Assembly (NCBI GenBank): GCA_016859345.1
Contig: CM029129.1
Coordinates: 18,520,946-18,584,945 of the forward strand
From: Istiophorus platypterus
Taxonomy: Eukaryota > Chordata > Actinopteri > Istiophoriformes > Istiophoridae
Reading direction: 5' to 3'
DNA length: 64,000 nucleotides
The translations under genes and the position numbers were made by a program. Position 1 is the first letter of the stretch, and each line of letters opens with the position of its first letter. The notes below the pieces were generated by a model. It did not search any database, was not told the origin of the DNA, and saw nothing but the letters and a program-made list of their open reading frames with translations. Shown here piece after piece: positions 31,501-54,465 of the stretch.

Positions 31501-31555
31501 TAAATATTAGACAAGTATTTGGGCCACTGACCTGTGAGTAGGCAGCTGACTCAGA

Positions 31556-31598
<43 letters not shown>

Positions 31599-32827
31599 TC
31601 TCAACAGAGATACTCACGCTACACTGAATTGCTGAGTCAAGGTTACTTACTATCCAGTTACCCGTCCTTGAAAAGTTTACTGGGTCTCACTCTGTGGAAA
31701 CCTTGGCAGGCTCACTGGAACCTCACAGTGTTGTTATGTGTTTCATGTTGTAGTGTGCTCTGTCACCACCAAGTGGCAAACATCAACAGAGTTGTAAGTG
31801 AAAAGAAAAATATATTAATCCTACAGTGATACTACATAAAGAATGTACAAATGTTCTCATATCTTCTAATATATGTAACAGTAAATCAAACATGCCACAA
31901 TTTTGAGTCATTATCCCTAAATAGCATTGCCTGAAAATGGTAAATTCTTATTTTAAAAAAAAATTACGTCAATTATGGGAAATATTTTTAAACTAGTGGC
32001 AAAAATTAGTTTACAATAAACAAAAACCCATTATAGACAAAGTGCTGCTCAATAACTTTATGAGAGCACTTATCCCAGCTGCGTATTATTTTTACTTTTT
32101 AGATAATTTTTAAGCTAAAAACATTTTTATGTTTTATGTTCTACATTTTTTTTAGAATGTTAAGGTTAGGTTTTTAGGTATAAAATTTTACTAAGTAGCT
32201 CATAAACTATAAAATAGTTATAAGCAGATTTTAAATTTTTGTAATATTAATGTAGGTTTGAACTTAAACTAAAGTTGTAATTCTATAAAAAGTGTCATTT
32301 GAGAAGTAAATTTGTTGAAAATACAATACAACGATAAAATCTTGTCCCTCTATCTTCTAATTTCATTGTTTTTAAAACATCAAAATTCTATATTTACGTA
32401 CCACAAATTATATAGATGATAAATTGGGTGGGTGTTGACAAGCACAAGTAAAAGAATTGATTTTGAACACCTCCCCTCCCCTCCCCCCTCAGCGTACACT
32501 CTGGACGGTGTAAACCTCAAGGGTTACTTTGCTTACGCACTGAGCGACCAAAGGGACCCGGGGTTCGGCCTGTACGGCCAGGTCCACGAGGAGGTCATCG
32601 TCAAGGCCTCCCTCTCGAACTACCGCAACATCATCGAGCACAACGGCTTCCCCATTCAGGGAGCGGCGCCCCAGCAGTGCCCCAGCTTCCCCCAACCCTG
32701 CCTGGGATGCCATGTACTGGTGAAGAGGCCCGTGGTGGGCTTCCTGACTCTTGTGGGTTCGGGGGTGCTGATCACCCTGGGCCTCATCATCTACTACACA
32801 GCCAAAAGACACAAGGAGCTTTACTGA
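22529..32827 (+). CDS. kl: Klotho (alpha-Klotho), complete
   Basis: Single-pass membrane co-receptor that with FGFR1c binds FGF23 to control phosphate and vitamin D. Exons: 22529-23245, 24295-24725, 24837-24916, 25044-25206, 25876-25981, 26685-26834, 27567-27802, 28307-28502, 29423-29601, 30093-30200, 30531-30636, 31198-31324, 32493-32827. All borders are AG/GT and in phase: 2934 nt, 977 residues (human 1012). The ATG at 22529 is chosen because it opens a signal peptide (MSGLLALLTFLALTSAAA) and has G at -3; an in-frame ATG at 22469 adds 20 non-signal residues. Two glycosidase-1-like domains follow, KL1 (about 35-470) and KL2 (about 485-930), then a Cys-rich juxtamembrane stretch, a TM segment at 947-968 and a short basic tail. 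KL1 has DNP (214-216) and QSG (380-382); KL2 has NEP (656-658) and ANG (838-840). Confidence 0.96.
23246..24294. other. kl: kl intron 1
   Basis: About 1 kb without coding signal. The stretch 23335-23665 (repeated 'ttataa...gtgttataaacg' phrases) resembles a dispersed fish repeat. A T run lies near 24082-24098. Confidence 0.5.
26685..26834 (+). CDS. kl: kl exon 6: receptor-binding arm of KL2
   Basis: Encodes residues 500-549, from VETTPNQF through VYLW (512-515) to ATIRQQ. By alignment to human Klotho from memory this is the receptor-binding arm, whose YLW segment docks on FGFR1c domain 3. The exon is 150 nt and begins and ends on codon boundaries, so the arm is one cassette. Confidence 0.8.
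27225..27475. repeat. kl: Dispersed repeat with GGTACA motifs in kl intron 6
   Basis: Contains 'aaggtacatatttg', 'gaaggtacaaatgtg' and 'gccccggcaacaagcc...gtacagttt', phrases I associate with a common fish interspersed repeat of unknown class. It ends about 90 bp before kl exon 7. Confidence 0.4.
27935..28205. repeat. Dispersed teleost repeat, GACCAACAGT family
   Basis: Has 'aaaacccaaaagatattcagttta' and a tail rich in 'gattaatcaacta', the most complete copy of this percomorph repeat here. It fills most of kl intron 7. Confidence 0.55.
28825..29250. mobile_element. Common acanthopterygian interspersed repeat in kl intron 8
   Basis: Begins 'attcaattttatttatgtagcgcc' and continues through 'tctcaatgcacttt', 'agcaggtctagaccagactc', 'cccccatgagcagcac' and 'gaaaaactccctttta'. 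I recognise this layout as a high-copy repeat of spiny-rayed fishes. No ORF and no clear terminal repeats; class not assigned. Confidence 0.6.
29797..29990. repeat. Dispersed repeat in kl intron 9
   Basis: Carries 'atatctcaacaactttaggtggatt', 'gacattcatggtcgccagaggatgaatgg' and 'atcccctgatgtttcttctagtgcc'. Related wording recurs at 49308-49450, so both are copies of one interspersed family. Confidence 0.55.
30205..30368 (-). mobile_element. Degenerate tRNA-derived SINE in kl intron 10
   Basis: Plus-strand text starts 'ttttttgcctttattttgatagtgg', passes 'gacatgcaacaaaggtccccgg' and 'aaaatcggaccaggggc', and ends near a C run. This resembles a common fish tRNA-related SINE in reverse orientation, with a degraded B-box-like GGTTCGA region on the minus strand. 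No target-site duplication was confirmed. Confidence 0.55.
31558..31597. repeat. CA microsatellite in kl intron 12
   Basis: Uninterrupted (AC)n of about 40 bp. Confidence 0.95.
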
Positions 32828-33778
32828 TGATTGTGACCGTAGGATTCGTTTTGTTCCTCCTTTAGAAATGACTGAAGAAATTGAGCTCATTGTTCAGCGG
32901 TTTTTGAGTTCATGTCAGCTTTTAATTATAGTACATCTTTAGACTTGATGTAAAATGAGGTCTGAGTAAGTACTACGTGGTGAAATCATCCTCACATGTT
33001 GGATGTTACTTGTATTAAATGTTATGTATAGTTGTTGTAAATTTGTTACAAAATCTACCAGGTACCTGATAAACCCACATGTCACAAGACTGATTTTAGA
33101 TCATCTTTTAAAGACTTGTCTACATTTCCAATTGTTTTTTTTACAACTTCATAATGACTTTTAAAATGATTTAATGTCAAGGCTTAACCCTTCTTCCAGC
33201 TCTAAGACAAAGTGGGGTAAATACTACAAGAAAAGGGAATTTGAAGTACCATGAATCACAAAGAAGTTATCAACAAGTTTAATATGATTTCATGAGTGAC
33301 AGTCGAAGAGGTTCATGTGGGGAAAAAAGATCTTCTTAGGTAACATTAAGTGTTACAATAAGTAATCTGGGTTATGTCTGTTCATGGTAATAAAATCCAC
33401 ATTTGGCCATATCCATAGAACAACAATAGGCTTTTTATGTGTTGTTAACAGAGAAATTTTAGTGAATCTTTTGATGTAGATTTTTAGGAAAACATCTGTT
33501 GTCCCTGTAGGTTAGTTTTTATACAAATCAATGCTTGCTAAAGCCACGATTGGACGTGTCAAGATTTGCAAATTGTGTGCAGTTCTGAGGTTTTGGGCAA
33601 CAATCCATGGCATAAAGCCATAAAGAGTAAGACTATAATAACGATGCCTTATGGAAAAAACATCTGTGTCAAGTCCACTGATAGTCTTGTTGGGGCAAAG
33701 AGGGAAAGATATCAGGAAATAAGTGAGGGCTGTTGAACTCCTGAGAAGAAGAGTATCAGTATTCAAGTCCATTCAGAG
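32828..33778. other. kl-rfc3 convergent 3' region
   Basis: The two stop codons are 951 bp apart, tail to tail. kl-sense signals are ATTAAA at 33014-33019 and AATAAA at 33389-33394. On the minus strand ATTAAA at 33278-33283 could end rfc3. If the distal signals are used, the two 3' UTRs overlap by about 100 bp. No other gene is seen. Confidence 0.55.
33389..33394 (+). terminator. Candidate kl polyadenylation signal AATAAA
   Basis: Canonical hexamer 562 bp after the kl stop, in 'ggtaataaaatcc'. ATTAAA at 33014-33019 is a proximal alternative. Confidence 0.5.
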
Positions 33779-36700
33779 TCAAAACATCATGGCATCCAGA
33801 CCATCTTCCATGAACTTCTTGTAGATGGCCATGAACTTGGCAACGAATGCCTCTAGGTGGTAGATAGCTTTGCTGCCCAGCTGCAGCCTGTGTTCGTAGT
33901 AAGCGGCCATGTGGGCCACCTCCGTCTTCAGCTGGCCGTCGCAGTTGCTCAACAACTCTGTCACCAGTCCCTGTTAAGAGGATCGGACAAGGAAAATTCA
34001 TACTCATCACCCTTAACATTACCGCAAACTCGTTTAAACTCTTCAGTGGGGGAGGAAGGTACCTTCATTATGATGTCGGGAGGAATGCAGTGGGTCAGCA
34101 GCTCATACAACCTGGATCGAACCTCCAACAACCTGGACCAAAGACAGAAAGGTATTCAAGTCTGTTTAACTCTCTCAAATCAGCACCAGCTAACCAGCTC
34201 CTCTCTCGCTCTTCTCCTCTCCTACCTCTGAGGGCTCTGCTGGCTGACGATGGCATTAGCCGTTTCTCTGAGGTACACCTCCCAGTCCGCCTCTGGCACG
34301 TCTTGGTCCGCGGAGAATGGATACCTGGGAGAGAATGACACAGGTCAAATAAGCACACTTTTTGTTTATATTCCGTACTGATCCACGGATAAAGCTGTGA
34401 AAGAACGATAATGTTTTGAGAAAACTTACTGCTGCACCCTGCAGGCCTCACACATCAAAAGAGCCTTGCGAAGGTTGCGGCCAGACTTCTCACTGATTTG
34501 CTTTGCCAGCTCAGGTGGCAGGAGCAAACCCTCTTTTTTACAGACTGATGTCAGGACACTGCAGACCTGGGAAACAGGTAAAACAAACGAGGGTTTAAAA
34601 AAATAAAAGATGAAAATGGTCTCATCATGACTTAACTTATGCAGAAGGTTTGAGGATTTTTATTAATTACAATCTAAGCCACATCATCTCTGGGTTACCT
34701 CTTCTGTGCTCGGCAGAGGAACTCTGATAGCCAGACAACGGCTCCGGATTGGCCCAATGACTTTGGAGGTGGAGGTACAGCAGAGGATGAGACGGCAGGT
34801 GGCCATGTACTTTTCCATGGTCCGGCGCAAAGCATGCTGGGCATCCTTTGTGAGTCTGTCCACCTCTGTTAGCAACACCACTGAGAACGAAAGCGTGCCA
34901 ATTACTATAGGAGCGACAGTTTTATATTATAGCTCCAAAGAGTGGTATCAGGAAATGCTAACGCTTAGAGAAAGGGATGAGTCTCTGATGTTTAAAAAAC
35001 ATGGATCAATGATCCAAGTTAAAAGGCAGAAAGGGTTGTGTTTCTTTCCCACCTTTGAACTCTCTCTGGCTGCTGGACTGAATCTGCTGAGACTGAGCCA
35101 CAGTTTTAATAAGCTCCTGAATCACCACACGGTCCTGATTACCTGCATCACTGAGCAAACAGAGAACAGAAATACTGAAGTCTCATAAAATTCAAACAGG
35201 TATTGCCAAATGTAGTGGAGTAACTGTACAGTTATTTAGTAGAGTAGAAGTGTAATGTAGCAGAAAATGGAAAATACTCCAGTAAAGCACAGGTAAATGT
35301 AATTTTTCATTTTTACATTACCTTGGATTTACTTCCAAGTGATAGTTGCTGGCTATTGTGTTGATCTCAATTTTCTTCTTCGAAGGCGCCTGCAGTCAAA
35401 AACCCACAAAACAGTAACGTAACTAAGCCTTATCAGAAAAGTGAATGGTGACTCATGACGACTGACAGCAGAGGTGACTAGAGACACAGCATGTGAGCGG
35501 TCTATTGTATGTGGGGTTGCTTAGTGACTGCATTTCATTATTTCCCCTCTCACCACAATGGTCTGGTGCTCTATGCGAAGCTTTTCCACACCAGCTCCAT
35601 ACAGCTCCCTCAGCAGACACATGATGCGGGTCTTCTTCCCTGCGCCTGATGGACCGTACACCAACAAGTGTGGGAAGTCGCCACATTGAACCTGAAACAA
35701 ACATTTTTGGTAACCTCAGCCAGATTCAATTCAAAGTCCTCCACTATTTAAAAGCAAAACTTTCACATATATCTTACAAAGTCATGACTTGTGAAGGATG
35801 TCATATTGCTCATCTGACTTGACTCACATGTTCTGGACCAACTCTAGTCTACCTCCTGGGCAAGTTTTTCAAATACCTTTCCAAAGCCCCAGGTAGAAGC
35901 CTGCGCCCAAACGTTTCCAGTCTTTGAGCAATCACTGACCATTTAGTCAAAAAATATTATCATCAATATTGGCAAGGGAAATCATTGTATTAAATTAAAA
36001 GGTACCAGCTCCCCCCCTCGGTTATCCCCCTGGCTCAATCAAAGTCCTTTTTAAGTTTATGAATCTTGAGAAAGTAAAGTTTACACTGAGAGGTTCTGCT
36101 CAAGTTTATTTCCACTTGCGGTCCTGTTATCCAACACTTTGACAACAGTCTTCTCCCTGTTTGAAATGATTAATTCATCTATCTACAGTTCTATGCAAAT
36201 GTTCGGGCACCCCTGTGCATATTCCATATCTTGTTGATTTTGGAACTGAATATACATAAATACAAATCCTGGACCAAATGGACCAAAAAATGTACTTTTC
36301 TCTCAATGTTAATGATCAGTTCCTTTTTTTGAGGGATTTAAAACAACAGAAAAAAAAAATGGATTTGTAGCTTGTGCAAAAGTTAGGGTATCCTTCTCCT
36401 TGTATAACCAAGCAACGGACTGATGATCAAAAAATTAAGCTAATTGATGCTTGCAGAGCAGGGGAGGGTTGAAAGAAGAAGCGGGCTTCTCTAACAGGTC
36501 AATGATCCAAAGCAGACGTCAAAAATCCACCACGAACCACTTCAGAGAACAAAAGCTGAAGCTTTCTTGTAACGGCCCTCACCGTCGTCCTGATCTGAAC
36601 CTCAGTTAAAATCTGTTGGTAGGTCTTAAACATGCATGCATGTACAAGACAGCAAAAAAATGATCTCAGAACTTGAAGTGATCTGCAGCAGTGGTTGAAA

Positions 36701-37618
36701 ATTCCTACACAAACAACAGAAAGACTCTTGGCTGCTACAAAAAGTGTTTGCAAGCAGTGACATCTGCCAAAGAGGGGGCTACTAATAACTGAATTAGTAG
36801 GCTGGCCAGGTACCGCAGCTGCTATGATTATTTTATTATAATTTCATAAAATTAAAACTAAAAATGCATTCTCATCTGCAGGCTCATTTTTGATGACTGT
36901 TTGCTACAGGGGGTGTATTTACCTCTTCTTACCGTGAGGGGAAAAAAATATCAAAGTGATGGGTAAAGTTTTGCAAACAACTGTATTCGTACTGTTGTTT
37001 CTGTTTATTTACTCTCACACTCGAACCGTGCTCTGTGTAACATTGACTTTCTTATGCAGGCACTTCCCCTTGTCATCTACGACATTTAACAGAGCAAAGT
37101 GCAGCTAGGCAGACAACCAGCTGACTTTCCTTACACCAGATCTCCTCCCGGTGTCTCCCACGACCTCGGCTACGTTTCGTTAGGGATTTGACTCGATGAT
37201 TAACAACACGATGTTTCTTTGTTGACAAAACTCGGCGGACCAAAAAAAAAAAAAAAGCAACGTTAAAGCAGAAACGACGAATAACGAACGCGGTAAATCA
37301 AGCTAACGCGTACTACCCCGGCTCCCGACTCTCGATTCTGGCTCGACTCGGCGCAAAAAATAACATTTGCGCATAAAAAATTGACTTATTTCAACCAAGT
37401 TCCCAAAGACTGGCCGGGTCCAAGAGTCATTTCTACACTTGACGTGTTGGTTTGGGGCGATGCGGCTATTGGGGCATGATGCTAACGCAAACACACGGAG
37501 AGCAAAACGGGCGGTTGGTCTCTTCCCTCACCAGGTTTTTCAGTTGAGACGCCTGCTCCTTGTGGTAGTCGAGCTTCCCGAGGGACGTCGGTCGGTATTT
37601 GTCCACCCACAGACTCAT
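33779..37618 (-). CDS. rfc3: Replication factor C subunit 3, complete
   Basis: AAA+ subunit of the RFC clamp loader, which opens and loads PCNA at primer-template junctions and also serves in alternative loaders and checkpoint signalling. Exons in transcription order: 37618-37532, 35691-35554, 35389-35322, 35150-35053, 34880-34699, 34566-34430, 34324-34226, 34132-34063, 33970-33779. Total 1071 nt, 356 residues, the same length as human RFC3, from MSLWVDKYRP to GLDAMMF and TGA. Walker A GPSGAGKKT is at 42-50, a Walker-B-like LLTEVD at 133-138 and the SRC arginine-finger motif IRSRC at 175-179. All phases agree. Intron 1 is about 1.8 kb and holds a Tc1/mariner remnant; the other introns are about 90-190 bp. 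Divergent from stard13, convergent with kl. Confidence 0.98.
36186..36983 (+). mobile_element. Tc1/mariner-type element with decayed transposase, in rfc3 intron 1
   Basis: TA dinucleotides at 36184-36185 and 36984-36985 flank inverted ends: CAGTTCTATGCAAATGTT on the left and the complement of CAGTTGTTTGCAAAACTT on the right, matching at most positions. Inside, plus-strand text near 36500-36640 reads, across frameshifts and stops, like Tc1 transposase landmarks: NDPK, then a degraded W-P-S-P-D-L-N region. The element is about 800 bp and cannot encode an intact enzyme. Confidence 0.75.
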
Positions 37619-37830
37619 CGCGTTGGGAGTTTAGTGACTGTTACCGTCCGTGTTGACGGCGGAAAGCCGGTCGCTAGCTGCCAAACTCCCGCGAAATATT
37701 ATTCGCTCAACCGCGCCGCCGTCGGTCCCACGGCTACGGGGAGTCGAAGGGGTCAAAAAAGCGCCGGCAGAGAGCGACGCGTTGTTGAGCCTCTGCTCTT
37801 CGACCAACTCTGTGTGTGAAAACTTCACTT
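37250..37830 (-). promoter_or_regulatory. rfc3 promoter region, CpG-rich
   Basis: CpG dinucleotides are dense around the rfc3 start, for example 'ccgcgaaatattattcgctcaaccgcgccgccgtcgg' near 37690-37727, against an AT-rich background. No TATA box is evident. This fits a CpG-island promoter of a replication gene. The exact transcription start is not visible. Confidence 0.55.
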
Positions 37831-38389
37831 TATACATGAAATTGCTCGTTGATTAATCGATCAGTTGATTGGCAGATAATCAAACGGGGGAGGAGGGGGG
37901 GGGCATGTAAAGCACCAATATTTTAGATCCTGTATTTTAACACTCAATGCATTAAATTAACCTTTGAGGGAGAAATAAAGTTTCTTGAGTTTAATTTCTT
38001 GATACAGAGGGGAAAAAAAGAAAGTACACGAATTTAAAACAACAGAACATTTATAGAAACTAAAACAAATTAGGTCTTAAAACTAGTTTCAGGACTGGGG
38101 TCATTAGATGGGGGTAAGTTACCCTATAGATACCCAGCACAGTTCATACTGTATTTTAGGAATTATCATATAAAAACACAGATATTGCTGAGAGGATATA
38201 GAATATCAGGGTAAAATCATTAAAACAAAAGATCATTGCAAAGAGAACAAAGAGAACAAATTAAAAATATGTGTGTACAGTCATGTCTTCCCGATGACTG
38301 TTAAAAGGCTGAAGAAAAGAGAAGGGTCTTTATGTGGGTTTTAAAGATATCAGTGGAGGGAGGAGAGATAATTGTGTATGACGAATTAT

Positions 38390-38665
38390 TCCAGAGTCAG
38401 TTAATTGCTTAGTCTATAAAATGACAGAAAAATTGGGGAAAACATCCATCACATTTTCGAAAAGTGTCCTTGGTGACATCATGAAAACATCTTGATTTGT
38501 CAGACCAACAGTCCATAAACCCCAAACTATTTATTTTTCGATGATGTGAAACAGAGAAAAGAAGCGAAAGCAGACGTTAAATAATCTGTGTCTGGAAATT
38601 AAACTTTTTATTAACTGTTCCAGATTCATTTTCTGTCTAATGAATCAACCAATGGTTGCATTTCT
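38390..38665. repeat. Dispersed teleost repeat, GACCAACAGT family
   Basis: Contains 'gatttgtcagaccaacagtc' followed by 'cataaaccccaaactattta', matching the phrase at 21372 and the general layout of the copy at 27935-28205. Confidence 0.5.
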
Positions 38666-41050
38666 ACTTCAAATCATCATATTACTCAGTGCTGTACAAT
38701 GTATTTATGCAATACGCAAACAGAGGATACCAAAGATCAACTGTTTCTGTTATGTCCTGGTCTAAGTAGAGATTTGTGTGTGCATTCCACCCAGGGCAAA
38801 CACTGTCTTGTTGGCAGAAAGCGAAGGGCATGACAGGGGGTTTACGGAGACCCAGCGGGGGATGACAGAGGCCCACTAGCAGGTTAATCTGCTTATATCC
38901 TATATGGAATTGATAACATCTGCTCTTTATTGCTGCAGATTTGTAGGTGTTTACCCTGAAGACAGGAAGGCTACATTGAAACAGTCTGATGCCACTAAGG
39001 AATGCGGGACAGTTAATCCCATGCAACAGAAGTAAAAGCATGTAATGTGACCAAAGCTGTCATGTGTAGGTACAGTATAATGTGAAGGTACAGTATGAGC
39101 AGGTATTGGTAAACGTGTTGCTTTTTATACAGAGGTCACCCTAATTCTATGGTCCCTATCTCGTCAACCCGTTTGTTTATCCAACCTTGTGATTTTGGGC
39201 CACGCCAATGACCAAACGTTACACTTAATCCATTCATACGCAAATACAGACAACAAATAGGCAGTTGTTTGCCTCAGTCATTAATATTTTCCTCCCCCGC
39301 CTGGTTAGAAAATGCAGAATCGTAATTTCAAGTTTCCTGCCGTGTAACGACAGAGTCGGAGGATGAATAGTTCTTTGCTTATCTAACCACATGCACACGA
39401 AATGTTTGTTTGTTGTCAAAATGAGGTTTAGTTGTCCTCGTCGTATTTTACACAGTGTCTCCAGTACACACTGCCAAGATAACACAGCGTACATAACTCA
39501 GTGCAGAGGTATTGGTGTGTTTTCTATGCAGCTAGTCTTTATAAAATTCATAAACATGTGCTTTCTCTCAGGGGAATTGGATTGTAGATTTAAAAAAGAC
39601 CCAAGATTTCTTTTCCCCGGTCTTGCTGTGTCTCTGCTCTAGCAACCTGTCAGATCCCACCTTGTCTTCCCTTCTTTCTCTTCTGCCCTGCTTCTCTTCA
39701 ACCTGACCCAGGTAACTATACCTCTCTACGACAGGAATGTTATATGTGGAGGAGCGTGCCTCAGCAGGTTGGTGTTGCTTATATTGAAGTGTTGGAGTTA
39801 AATTAATATGCATCCATCATCACAGCAATGTAGGACAGTGTAACATCTGAGGTGGTCGGGGAGCGGGAGGGTTGTTTGTTGAAGTTTATCAAGTTGCCAC
39901 AGGCAAGATAACTTATGTTCATTCATAAGTATCAGTTTTGACTCATGAATAAGTATGTTCTCTTTAATCAGCGTGTGCTGATGTTGTATGGTTTTTAACA
40001 GTACTTTCTGTTTCACATATTGTGGAGGAAAGGTATTTTACAAGGTCAGGTCAACTAGAAACGCAATGAAACTTTCAATGGCAAAAAACAAAAAACAAAA
40101 ACCTTTTCATGGTTATAAACCACAGATCTTGTTGTGAAAACTGTCAACTGTCAGAAAACAGTTCACAACGAGATGAAAGTTGAGTTATCATTTGGAAAGA
40201 GTATTTTTGATATCATTATTTTTATACTGAGACCCATATTGTACCATTGCTGAGCTCCTTTGTATTTAATTAATTATATCCAGTTTCTTTATAACTCAGC
40301 TAATCCCCCTTAAGCTTTCTAGATAGTTAGGTTTCACTGGGGGGGGAAAAACGTTTTATTGTGTTTCTGGGTGAAGAGATCTTACAGAAAGTAACTCAGA
40401 TAAGAAATATTGCACTCTTTAACTTTCATCACACGTCAGCCTTGACCAGATCTCTCTCTCTCCCCAAGACCTTGAAGGTGAAACACGCCTCAACAGGCAG
40501 AATCATCCTCAGTGTCAGCGTACAAATAGCAGGTCTTTAGCCCTGACCAAAGACATTCCCTCCAAAAACAAGAAATTCAATGTCTGCTGGAAAAACCTGA
40601 GGAATTCCACAGTCCGTCGACAGCTTTTTCAAGGGCCATAAGTCCTTTCTTGACGATTAAAGCTCAAGCTTTGCTGCCGTTACGAAAAGTATGAAATTAG
40701 AGAGATTTAGAAAAGGATAAGAACATGCATTACCTCATGTGTTGTCAAGGAATGTGCTTCTAAGGTGAAAAAATCCTGTGCCTCAAGCCATGTTATACAG
40801 CAGTGAGGGAAAAAGAGGAATGGGGAGGATGAACTTTGGGCCACAGAACCCCGAGCCTTTTAATCAAAGTCTGTTTGTCTAAGACTAATGTGCATTCGGC
40901 TATTTAATCTGATCATTTCCACAACTGAACGTTTACATTTCTTTTGCTTTGAGCACATAATTTATCTTTTTATCTCTCTTAGACCTACTTGCATTTGCAT
41001 GAAAGTTAACAGCCTCACTCCATGTGCAAGTGTACACATGCTCACGCACA

Positions 41051-41051
41051 T

Positions 41052-41120
<69 letters not shown>

Positions 41121-41127
41121 TATGCAT

Positions 41128-41160
<33 letters not shown>
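41051..41160. repeat. CA microsatellite
   Basis: (CA)n of about 110 bp, broken once by 'aacatatgcatg'. Reading frames across it are spurious. Confidence 0.95.
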
Positions 41161-41164
<4 letters not shown>

Positions 41165-42525
41165 TACACACGTACTTACAGAAATAGCACAAACACCTGC
41201 CTGTGGAGCTCCGTCTCCTTGCTGAGGTAATGTAGGAGGGCAAAGCATTCCTCAGCCCTTTCTTTTTCTCTCCTCCCCTCACAACGTTTCATATCTTTTC
41301 AGACATAAACTTGCTCTTTCTGTATTATTTGTGTCATGCAGCATACAAGTACTGAGTTGCCTTGGCTGGATACTCGTGTTACCTGCTGGTTCTTCAGACT
41401 GCTGCATCAGATGTGTTCTTCGATGACACGACTTCTGTACAATTCGTCTGGTATGTTGATATATGAATTCTGCTTCTTTAGAGTTTCCTATAGTTCCTTG
41501 AATATTTTTTCAAGAAACTTGTCGAAGCTCCAAATGCCCCTTTATGTTATTAGTTGAGTCTTTATTGGCATTAAAAAAAGAGTTATTAAGTTATTGTGCA
41601 GTAATATTTTCTCACAGACTGGAAAGACATGGCCTGGGAACAAATGACTCTTTGTTTGCAAGTGTGTAATATGAAAATCTTGCTTGTATGTTTCACATAC
41701 ATATGTTGTCTGAACCTCAGAGTAATGGAATTTTCAAGACTTTAACCTGATTTTAAGACCCGTCACTGCCTGTTTGAAAGACAAAGAAAAAATACAACAG
41801 GCGAGGGAAGGGTGTGTTGGTTGCAGCCAAAAATATCCACCAGGAAAAAACAATGTGTTTGAGCAAAATGCATTTTGTCAAAAGTCTGGCAGCTGCAGAG
41901 GTGTGCTATGGGGTTGTTATGAAGACAAACTTTGCTGACCCTAAATATCCCTTATAATTTATATCTAGCACTGACCATTGAGTTTCACAGTTTCATAGTA
42001 ATGGAAAAATAATTTTTTACACTGTTTAAATTAATTTCACCAAATTTTGCATTACAAATTTTCGTATATTTGTATTTCACAATTTTTAAAATTTATTTAT
42101 TTATTTACAATTTACACTCTAGAAAAAGAAAAATGGCTTTTTCAGGATAAAATGTTGATTTTTAAAAATTTGTTTTATTATGTTATGTTCATGTTTATGT
42201 TAACTTAAGTTACTCTAAGTTATCAAATGCCAGTAGAGTTTAAATCCTGCAGTAGACTGTTAAACTGGAATACAGGGCCACATTTCATTGCCTGAACGTC
42301 AGTAAGTGTAAAGAAAAAAATGACTGATTGGCCATGATTGAATGGGCAGATAAATCTGTCTTAGCAGCAGTTTCATCTTTCTTAAGCATCGCTGTTCAAT
42401 CCACTGAGAGAAACAAATGACACTTGATTATACATGCACATATTCTTTTAGCTTGCATGTGTGCACGTGAAGCAGTTTGCCTGAATTTACATTTGGTCCC
42501 TTTCTTTCTCTCCTTCTCTCTCCAG

Positions 42526-54142
<11,617 letters not shown>

Positions 54143-54392
54143 GTATGATAGCCCTTAAGCAAAAGTATGTGTGTGTGTGTGTGTGTGTATGTATGTGTGT
54201 GTGTGTGGGGGGGGGGGGGTGGGCATGTTCATTCACTATCCTTTCTGTTGGACTGTTTGCATTCCCACTATGGGATAAAACAGGACTTCTGGGAATATCT
54301 CCCACAGGATTCCGAGCCTGTATGTCAAACCTCAACCACCCAGAAGTAACGATATACTGTTTCTACTATAACACATACAGACGCGCGCTCAT

Positions 54393-54465
<73 letters not shown>

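Larger units (their letters stand above)
37831..42525. other. Intergenic region between rfc3 and the stard13 5' exon
   Basis: No protein-coding exon was recognised. It holds a repeat copy at 38390-38665, a short fragment like that family's tail just upstream of rfc3 (about 37845-37880), and a long CA microsatellite at about 41051-41160. stard13 promoter and 5' UTR exons may lie here, because the first recognised stard13 exon begins at an intron acceptor, but I could not place them. Confidence 0.5.

Noticed and set aside
37439..37856. Plus-strand open frames over the rfc3 first exon and promoter
   Set aside because: Antisense to rfc3 and to its CpG-rich promoter; no similarity to any family.
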